A stretch of 28,570 bases of DNA from a virus. The notes beneath the pieces are model-generated. The model saw nothing but the letters and a program-made list of their open reading frames with translations, searched no databases and had not been told where the DNA came from. The position numbers and the translations under genes were made by a program. The stretch covers positions 1 to 28,570 of IMG/VR virus record IMGVR_UViG_3300030389_004061. One strand, written 5' to 3'. Positions 23,768 to 28,570 of the stretch are shown in pieces. How positions within the stretch are numbered: position 1 is the first letter of the stretch; the number at the start of each line of letters is the position of its first letter.

Positions 23768-26322
23768 TGGCTAATTTTGCAAATCCGACTGTTGGCAGTG
23801 CATATACATCTTTTCCTACAGAGATAAGAGATGCAGTTACAGCAGCTTTGCAACAGCTTCACGTAGGAAGCCATACAAATATTCCAACAAATTCCATTAA
23901 GTGGGACGCAAGCGATAATAGATGGAAAAAATATAATGGTAGTGCTTTTGTTGATTTAACTTCTACATATGCTTTTAATGCACAAATAAGTGCTACACAG
24001 TTAAATCTTGGTGATTCTCAGAAAATAATACTTGGACAACATAATGATTTCGAAATTGTACATGATGGTGCAAATTCTGTAATAAGAGAAACAGGCACAG
24101 GAAGTTTATTTTTACAGAGTAATGATGATATTATTTTAGGACAAACTAATGGATCTACAAATTATTTAGAGGCAACACTAAATCATATAATTTTAAAAGT
24201 TGGTGGAAATGAAAAATTTAAAGTTGATTCTGGTGGTGCAATACTTGGAGATAGTGTTCCTTTAAGAATTGGTGCGGCAGGTGATCTAACTTTACGACAT
24301 GACTCAAATAATTCTTATATTGAGGACACTGGAACTGGTGCTTTAATTTTTAAAAGCAACACTTATTCTTTTAGAAATGCAGCGGATAGTGAGCAAATTG
24401 CTGTATTTAACGAAAATGGAGCTGTTACTTTATACCATGATAATGTCCCAAAATTAGTCACATCATCAACGGGAGTTAATACAGCTGGCCCAGCAATTCT
24501 AATTGCTGATGCAAACGCAATAGAAAAATTCATAGAATTGCGGTATGGTACAAATTTTACTGCGAGATTAGCTGCGTCTGGTGTTGGTGTATTTCAAATT
24601 CAAGCATATTCAGGAACAACATGGTATCCAGCTTTTGAAATAAATGCAAATGGAACTGTTGAATTAAACCACTCTAGTAACGCTACAAAACGATTAGAAA
24701 CTACGGCATCAGGTGTAAAAGTTACACAATTATTTTTAGCAGATTCAACTAACAGTAATGATAATGCTGTTATTTTTGGCGATCAGTCAGATATGAGGTT
24801 ATACCATGATGGAAATAATGGAGTTTTTTCAAATAATACTGGAAATATTTTTATAGAAAATAGTGCGACTAATGCTAGTTCAATTTTTATTAGAGCAAAA
24901 CAGGGAGAAAATGCTCTTTCCGTTAATCACAATGGGGGTGTGCTCCTCTACTATGATACGGCTCTCAAGCTAGAAACAGTAAATACAGGTGTGGCTATAA
25001 GGACGACTAATTCAAATCCTACTTTGTCTTCATGGGAAACTGGCAGTGGGTTAATTTTAGATGGTTCTTTCGCTGCTGGCATAGCGTTTAAAGATGCTTC
25101 ATTTGGAGGTGCAACAATGTTTGTACATAATCTTGGTGCGCAATGGGCGTTGAGAATGGCTGCATCTGGCGGCGTACCAGAAGATGCTATAACAGCAGAT
25201 CGCAATGGGAGTGTGCGTTTATGCCATGATGGATTAGAAAAAATTAAAACTCAAAATTATGGGTTCTCGGTGATCGGAAACATAAGACTTGATACTGGTA
25301 GTAACCATATTGAAATAAATTCTAGTGATGGATCTTTAGAAATAAGACGTTCTGCTGGTGATCCGTTCATTGATTTTAAAGTTGCTGACGTAGACAACGA
25401 AGCCAGACTTGTGATGGTTGCAGGTAATAATAATATGTTAGAAAGTACAACTGGTTTTATAATTGCTGACAATAAAAAATTTGCTGCTGGAAATGCTCAA
25501 GATTTTACAATAAGACATGACGGAAATCATTCGATAATTCATAACATAACAGGCAATCTCTATTATTTAACTGCTAATGCTCACGTTTTTCAAAATGGAA
25601 GTTCTCAACTTATGGCACAGTTTGAGAACAATGGAAGATGCCTTTTAACTTTTAACGGTGCTCACTGTTTTCAAACAACCGCAAGAGGAACCGCTATTAA
25701 TGGACAAAGCACAAATCCATTTGGTACAGCTTGGAATACAGATTGTGCTGTAAATATAAATGGTGCACATGGCGGTGGTATATCAATAACTGATGGAACA
25801 ACTGGTGGAGTTATTCAAGCCGTAACTAATGCTGGATTAGATTATTACCTAAGATTTGGTGCTGTTGGTGGTACACCTTTAAATGTTATATATGCAAGGC
25901 GTGGTGGTCGTGTTGCGTTTTACCATACTTTATCTGGTGTTGCTACAGAACAATTTTCAACAAGTCAATATGGAATAGAAGTAAGATTTCCTAATGGAAC
26001 ATCAAAATCTAGAAACCCTGCTTATGGAACTTGTTTAATAAATGGCACAACTTCTACTTTGCAAGTTCTTAAAGCTTTCACAATTTCTGTTACAGATTTC
26101 GGAACTGGTGATTATCAATTTAATTTTGCTAATCATGGAGGTACACATACTGTTGCTGTTTTTGGAAATTCTTTCAATAACTTTATTTCCAATGGCGGTC
26201 ATGGAGTTGTTTATCTTACAGGTGAAAGTGCTACTCATGTTAGAGTATTGGTATGTAGAGAATCAAGTTCTCAGGCTCCAATGGATAAAGATAGGTTATC
26301 CGTTGCAATTTACTCAGATTAA
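23767..26322 (+). CDS. Repeat tail fibre protein (HDG-type)
   Basis: The 851-residue protein starts in a TAATG overlap with J. Residues 1-70 form an attachment-like head (SIKWDASDNRWKKYNGSAFV at 43-62). Then come two alternating repeat types. Type A, DF.I.HDG.NS.I..TG.G.L, is at about 94-118, 173-198, 342-366 and 579-603. Type B, NG.V.LYHD...KL.T...GV, is at about 217-237, 296-317, 389-411, 480-502, 622-643 and 713-738. This HDG layout is typical of marine phage tail fibres and should form a long beta-rich trimer. The C-terminal 90 residues (FTISVTDFGTGDYQFNFANH...) look like a receptor-binding knob. There is no S74 peptidase motif. Confidence 0.88.
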   Translation: MANFANPTVGSAYTSFPTEIRDAVTAALQQLHVGSHTNIPTNSIKWDASDNRWKKYNGSAFVDLTSTYAFNAQISATQLNLGDSQKIILGQHNDFEIVHDGANSVIRETGTGSLFLQSNDDIILGQTNGSTNYLEATLNHIILKVGGNEKFKVDSGGAILGDSVPLRIGAAGDLTLRHDSNNSYIEDTGTGALIFKSNTYSFRNAADSEQIAVFNENGAVTLYHDNVPKLVTSSTGVNTAGPAILIADANAIEKFIELRYGTNFTARLAASGVGVFQIQAYSGTTWYPAFEINANGTVELNHSSNATKRLETTASGVKVTQLFLADSTNSNDNAVIFGDQSDMRLYHDGNNGVFSNNTGNIFIENSATNASSIFIRAKQGENALSVNHNGGVLLYYDTALKLETVNTGVAIRTTNSNPTLSSWETGSGLILDGSFAAGIAFKDASFGGATMFVHNLGAQWALRMAASGGVPEDAITADRNGSVRLCHDGLEKIKTQNYGFSVIGNIRLDTGSNHIEINSSDGSLEIRRSAGDPFIDFKVADVDNEARLVMVAGNNNMLESTTGFIIADNKKFAAGNAQDFTIRHDGNHSIIHNITGNLYYLTANAHVFQNGSSQLMAQFENNGRCLLTFNGAHCFQTTARGTAINGQSTNPFGTAWNTDCAVNINGAHGGGISITDGTTGGVIQAVTNAGLDYYLRFGAVGGTPLNVIYARRGGRVAFYHTLSGVATEQFSTSQYGIEVRFPNGTSKSRNPAYGTCLINGTTSTLQVLKAFTISVTDFGTGDYQFNFANHGGTHTVAVFGNSFNNFISNGGHGVVYLTGESATHVRVLVCRESSSQAPMDKDRLSVAIYSD

Positions 26323-26324
26323 TT

Positions 26325-26507
26325 ATGAAAGTTTTAGTCTACAACAATCCTGAAACAGGACATTTAGCAGTAATGTATCCAAATGAGTATTTCACAATGG
26401 AACAGTGCAAAGAAAGAGTACCTGATGGTGTTACAAGTTATGAAATTGACAGCTCAGAACTACCAGCAAATAGAAATTTTAGAGATGCTTGGGTATATAC
26501 AGAATAA
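26325..26507 (+). CDS. Small fibre-associated protein (60 aa)
   Basis: The 60 residues read MKVLVYNNPETGHLAVMYPN, then a charged middle, VPDGVTSYEIDSSELPAN and RNFRDAWVYTE. The MKVLVY.....(L)AV..P and P..R.FR.AW pattern is common in small proteins beside tail fibre genes. It begins two bases after the fibre stop. It could be a fibre assembly chaperone or fibre-associated protein, but its exact role is unknown. It has no signal peptide or membrane segment. Confidence 0.75.
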   Translation: MKVLVYNNPETGHLAVMYPNEYFTMEQCKERVPDGVTSYEIDSSELPANRNFRDAWVYTE

Positions 26508-26510
26508 ATT

Positions 26511-26771
26511 ATGCCAGTAAACATTGACATGGCGAAAGCCAAAAATATTCACAAAGAACATATTAGGCGTTGTCGTGAAACAAAATTTAAAACTTTAGAT
26601 GTTGAATTTAATAAAGCTTTAGAAACTGGTGCGTCAACTACAGATATTGTTGCTAAAAAACAGGCATTAAGAGATGCACCTGCTGATAGTGCTATTGAAG
26701 CTGCAAAAACTGATGAAGAACTTGCATCTCAATGGAATACTGACTTGTTGGGTTCTTCCCCCTATTCATAA
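26511..26771 (+). CDS. Small protein downstream of the fibre (86 aa)
   Basis: This 86-residue protein starts three bases after the previous stop. It is helical and reads MAKAKNIHKEHIRRCRETKF, then LDVEFNKALETGA and IVAKKQALRDAPADSAIEAA. The pattern IH...IR..R...L..LD.EF..ALE.G....I...KQALRD.P is frequent in small phage genes after tail fibres, with similarity to fibre assembly domains. The likely role is fibre assembly or attachment. It ends at 26771, followed by a 41-base AT-rich gap. Confidence 0.75.
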   Translation: MPVNIDMAKAKNIHKEHIRRCRETKFKTLDVEFNKALETGASTTDIVAKKQALRDAPADSAIEAAKTDEELASQWNTDLLGSSPYS

Positions 26772-26812
26772 AGTAATCCCATGCTACATTAAAGGATAAT
26801 TAATAATTTTTT

Positions 26813-26986
26813 ATGGCTGACATCTCACTCACAGATTACGAAGAGTTGCAACACGCAAAAGCAAAACTTCAACAGGAATACTCTGATCTTATGAAGAAAA
26901 AAGCCGAAATTGAGACAGAAATGATAGAGCTACAAGGACAAGAAAAGTATATGATAAAGAAAGATCCATCATTAAGACCTGAATAA
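26813..26986 (+). CDS. Small coiled-coil protein (57 aa)
   Basis: ATG at 26813 to TAA at 26984-26986 gives 57 residues: MADISLTDYEELQHAKAKLQ, then QEYSDLMKKKAEIETEMIEL, and ends DPSLRPE. It is nearly all charged helix with a heptad-like spacing of L and M, so a coiled coil. No known family. It lies two bases before the next ATG and fills a gap that would otherwise be empty. It could be a small structural or chaperone protein. Confidence 0.75.
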   Translation: MADISLTDYEELQHAKAKLQQEYSDLMKKKAEIETEMIELQGQEKYMIKKDPSLRPE

Positions 26987-26988
26987 TC

Positions 26989-27318
26989 ATGGCAACAACT
27001 ATTACTTGGTCCATAGAAGCTCACAAGCATGAAACTTCTGGAAGTAAATATATAAGCAACTGTTCTTACTTATGCACAGCAACCGAAAGTTCTTATCGTG
27101 CGGAAGAAAGAGGCAATGTTGTATTAGACAGACCATCTGATTCGGACATGGTTGCATATGACACTTTTCTTGGGTCGGGAGATACAAACCTAGTATCTGC
27201 TGTAAAAGCTAAACTAGGTAATACTAAAGTAGCTGAAGTAGAAAAAGCAGTTACAGATCAATTAGCACTTATAAAGACACCCACTCATGTATGGACAAGT
27301 GGCCCTACTGCTAGTTAG
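26989..27318 (+). CDS. Hypothetical beta-rich protein (109 aa), DUF7936-like
   Basis: The 109 residues have TITWSIEAHKHETSGSKYIS, then NCSYLCTATESSYRAEERGN, and later DTNLVSAVKAKLGNTKVAEV. The shape (T.T..W.IEA....., a beta sandwich, then a helical C-terminal AVKAKLG...V..VE..V..QL) resembles the DUF7936-like proteins common at the end of the structural module of marine phages. The last eight bases overlap the stop of a minus-strand ORF. The role is unknown, perhaps a tail or head decoration. Confidence 0.75.
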   Translation: MATTITWSIEAHKHETSGSKYISNCSYLCTATESSYRAEERGNVVLDRPSDSDMVAYDTFLGSGDTNLVSAVKAKLGNTKVAEVEKAVTDQLALIKTPTHVWTSGPTAS

Positions 27319-27445
27319 GTTTTTCCGTTAACTGTCTTGTCATTAGTCCTGTTATTAAATATAAAGGAGCAATTGTTGGTAAAATTATAAGCATTGATAT
27401 AATAAGACCATGACTTATTGCTCGTAGGATTGCATCTCGAATCAT
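27311..27445 (-). CDS. Small membrane protein on the minus strand (44 aa)
   Basis: On the minus strand, ATG at 27445-27443 to TAG (27313-27311) gives 44 residues: MIRDAILRAISHG, then LIISMLIILPTIAPLYLIT, then GLMTRQLTEKPN. The middle forms one long membrane helix (about residues 13-33), with a basic N-terminal part and a hydrophilic C-terminus, as in small holins or other phage membrane proteins. The gap between the two plus-strand neighbours (27319-27443) fits this ORF almost exactly: its start overlaps the next plus-strand start by two bases and its end overlaps the previous stop by eight. The gap would otherwise be empty. There is no family match I can verify. It might be a lysis or superinfection protein. 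Confidence 0.6.
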   Translation of the reverse strand: MIRDAILRAISHGLIISMLIILPTIAPLYLITGLMTRQLTEKPN

Positions 27446-27656
27446 GTTTCAAAAAATTGCAAATATTTTGTCAATTATCTCATTTCTTATGGTTTCGTCA
27501 ATGAGTGTCTTTGCATACATGGCAGTAAAGTATATGCAAAGTCCAGAATTTGAGAGAACATTAAAAAATAAACTTATGGGTGATCTTAAAGAAAAAATGG
27601 TTGAAGAGATACCTAAACAGTTACCTAAATTTAGTGGTCCATCAATGCCTCTTTAA
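27444..27656 (+). CDS. Small membrane-anchored protein (70 aa)
   Basis: The 70 residues begin MFQKIANILSIISFLMVSSM and continue SVFAYMAVKYM, a hydrophobic segment of about residues 5-30 that is a signal anchor or membrane helix. A charged helix follows (SPEFERTLKNKLMGDLKEKM), then P-rich KFSGPSMPL. This form (anchor plus amphipathic helix, ending GPSMP) is seen in small proteins of marine phages near the end of late genes. It starts beside the divergent minus-strand gene and ends in a TAATG overlap with the next. A holin or spanin-like role is possible but not proven. Confidence 0.75.
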   Translation: MFQKIANILSIISFLMVSSMSVFAYMAVKYMQSPEFERTLKNKLMGDLKEKMVEEIPKQLPKFSGPSMPL

Positions 27657-28291
27657 TGGAAATACCAGAAATTAAAATTCCAAAAATATATATACAAAAA
27701 ATAAACATACCAATTCATAATCCGTATCAGGTTTTAAATGTACCACTTCCATCATTAAAGTTGCCTGGTTGTGTAAGGTATCACAAAGATGCTAGTCCAA
27801 AAAATACTGCTTTATATGATGATGACCCAAAAGGTACTACTATATCGTGTCCGTATGGTTCTATGCCTACATTTCAGCCATTGTTGTATGACAGAAGAAA
27901 AATAACAATTACTAAAGGCAAAAAAGAGGATAAAAAAGTAAATAATGATGAACAACCTAAATATGAACAAAAAGAGCCAAAACTACCTAAGAAGAAAGAA
28001 GAAGAGTTTTTTATAAAATGTCCAGGAGACAAAGATCAAAGAGTGGGAGACTTTCGTAACGATAAAAAACTGGAACGTGTTGTCGGCCATAAACTGTCTG
28101 ATAATAAGAAAGAGTGCATAACGCTTTATGAAGACACGATGTTCATCGACCAGTATCTTCCTTCAGCCAAAGACGCTGCTACTGCTGCTGGCATTGCTTT
28201 GGTTGCTGCTACCACTCCACTTTTACTTAATGCTATAAAACCTCTTATAAAACAACTGATAAAAAAGCTGACAAAAAAGAAGAATGATTGA
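27656..28291 (+). CDS. Proline-patterned protein with C-terminal membrane helix (211 aa)
   Basis: The 211 residues start with a repeat of I/P: IPEIKIPKIYIQKINIPI, then NPYQVLNVPLPSLKLPGC. Next come CVRYHKDASPKNT, LYDDDPKGT and SCPYGSMPTFQPL. A long lysine/glutamate-rich linker (about 85-120) follows, then FFIKCPGDKDQRVGDFRN and VVGHKLSDNKKECITLYED. The C-terminus has one hydrophobic helix (ATAAGIALVAATTPLLLNAI) and a basic end. This layout, with a DDDPKGT and CP.G.MP.F.P segment, is known to me from small proteins of marine phages, without a proven function. The alternating IP pattern suggests an extended rod. It starts in a TAATG overlap and ends eight bases into the next gene. Confidence 0.75.
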   Translation: MEIPEIKIPKIYIQKINIPIHNPYQVLNVPLPSLKLPGCVRYHKDASPKNTALYDDDPKGTTISCPYGSMPTFQPLLYDRRKITITKGKKEDKKVNNDEQPKYEQKEPKLPKKKEEEFFIKCPGDKDQRVGDFRNDKKLERVVGHKLSDNKKECITLYEDTMFIDQYLPSAKDAATAAGIALVAATTPLLLNAIKPLIKQLIKKLTKKKND

Positions 28292-28460
28292 AGAATTTAT
28301 TACTTATAAAGGGTTTGTATATAAAAAAGTAGGTGTAATGGATTCTATTATTAAACAATGCCCTAACTGCAATAAACAGTTTTTCACTAAAGAACAGAGA
28401 AAAAAATACTGCAACAATTTATGTAAAACACAGTATTGGAGAAAAACTAATCAGTTTTAA
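28284..28460 (+). CDS. Small zinc-finger protein (58 aa)
   Basis: ATG at 28284 lies in the last eight bases of the previous gene, and TAA is at 28458-28460. The 58 residues contain KQCPNCNKQFFTKEQRKKYC then NNLCKTQYWRK, with C26-x2-C29 and C43-x3-C47, a four-cysteine zinc finger in which the spacing between pairs is 13 residues. The C-terminal NNLCKTQYWRK resembles the end of C4 zinc-finger modules that bind DNA or proteins. It is the last plus-strand gene and converges with a minus-strand gene, their ends overlapping by 14 bases. The function is unknown, perhaps regulatory. Confidence 0.7.
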   Translation: MIEEFITYKGFVYKKVGVMDSIIKQCPNCNKQFFTKEQRKKYCNNLCKTQYWRKTNQF

Positions 28461-28570
28461 ATTCATGTTTGTGCGGTAATACCTGACCTTTTTTTTCTAC
28501 AATCTCTATATCTTTACATAAATTATAGTAAGGACTTGATTTGGAAAACCTGATACCAGCAATTTTTTTC
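28447..28570 (-). CDS. Minus-strand gene, C-terminal part only (at least 41 residues)
   Basis: On the minus strand the frame is open from the window edge to TAG (28449-28447). The last residues read KKIAGIRFSKSSPYYNLCKD, then IEIVEKKGQVLPHKHEFKTD. The codon use looks like the other genes, and the plus strand of 28461-28570 has no ORF. The gene would point toward the late operon, so its start lies beyond the window. There is no family I recognise. It marks the end of the plus-strand operon and the start of a convergent transcription unit. Confidence 0.55.
   Translation of the reverse strand, partial: KKIAGIRFSKSSPYYNLCKDIEIVEKKGQVLPHKHEFKTD

Noticed and set aside
28490-28500. T-run after GGTAATACCTGACC as a terminator at the end of the plus-strand genes
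   Set aside because: The possible stem (GGT/ACC) is three pairs, and the same bases are coding for the minus-strand gene.
1-28570. tRNA genes, CRISPR arrays, insertion sequences, integrase or attachment sites
   Set aside because: No cloverleaf-like, repeat-spacer or transposase/recombinase signal was seen on reading. A dedicated tRNA search was not possible.

Overview
This window is about 28.5 kb of a tailed double-stranded DNA phage (or prophage) genome, AT-rich (about one third G+C by eye). Almost every base is coding and nearly all genes lie on the plus strand. They are packed in one long late operon with TAATG, TGATG, ATGA and GTGA stop/start overlaps. The tail module has the order and families of phage lambda (tube protein, G/GT chaperone, tape measure, M, L, K, I, J), so the particle should be a siphovirus with a long, flexible, non-contractile tail. 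The low G+C, the histidine-aspartate-glycine (HDG) repeat tail fibre and several small protein types resemble marine phages, such as those of picocyanobacteria or similar AT-rich hosts. The sequence alone does not prove the host. No integrase, repressor, tRNA, CRISPR array or insertion sequence was seen, so lifestyle cannot be judged here.

Layout. (1) 3-1155: end of an early/replication region, with the C-terminus of an O/DnaD-like replication protein, a small unknown protein, a zinc-motif protein and a small unknown. (2) 1079-2631: a ParB-like domain protein followed by a C5-cytosine DNA methyltransferase. (3) 2632-6955: packaging and portal, with small and large terminase, a DUF4055-type portal and a MuF-type head morphogenesis protein. 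(4) 6945-8134: six consecutive small, very lysine-rich proteins. (5) 8179-10583: scaffold, a 124-base leader carrying three copies of GGCTGTGCT, the major capsid protein, a probable decoration protein and a small basic linker. (6) 10564-12685: adaptor, neck and tail terminator proteins. (7) 12718-23767: tail tube, frameshifted G/GT chaperone, tape measure, and lambda M-, L-, K-, I- and J-like tip proteins. (8) 23767-27318: long repeat tail fibre and small accessory proteins. (9) 27311-28570: small membrane and zinc proteins with two minus-strand genes, which mark the end of the late operon.

How it works together. Terminase fills a prohead built from portal, scaffold and capsid protein. The MuF-type protein and the basic proteins may enter the head with the DNA. 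The adaptor and neck proteins close the head. The tube protein polymerises around the tape measure with help from G and GT, made from one mRNA by a -1 slip at A AAA AAA just before the G stop codon. The M/L/K/I/J tip and the repeat fibre recognise and enter the host. No prohead protease and no recognisable stand-alone endolysin were found in the window.

Points most worth a second look: a roughly 80-residue domain inserted into the conserved core of the J protein, with a second similar domain near its C-terminus; the three-copy GGCTGTGCT leader before the capsid gene; the lysine-rich cassette; an L-like tail protein without the cysteine-rich iron-sulfur domain; and a 44-residue membrane protein on the minus strand that exactly fills the gap between two plus-strand genes. 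There is no gene-free stretch over 300 bases; the longest is 8887-9010.
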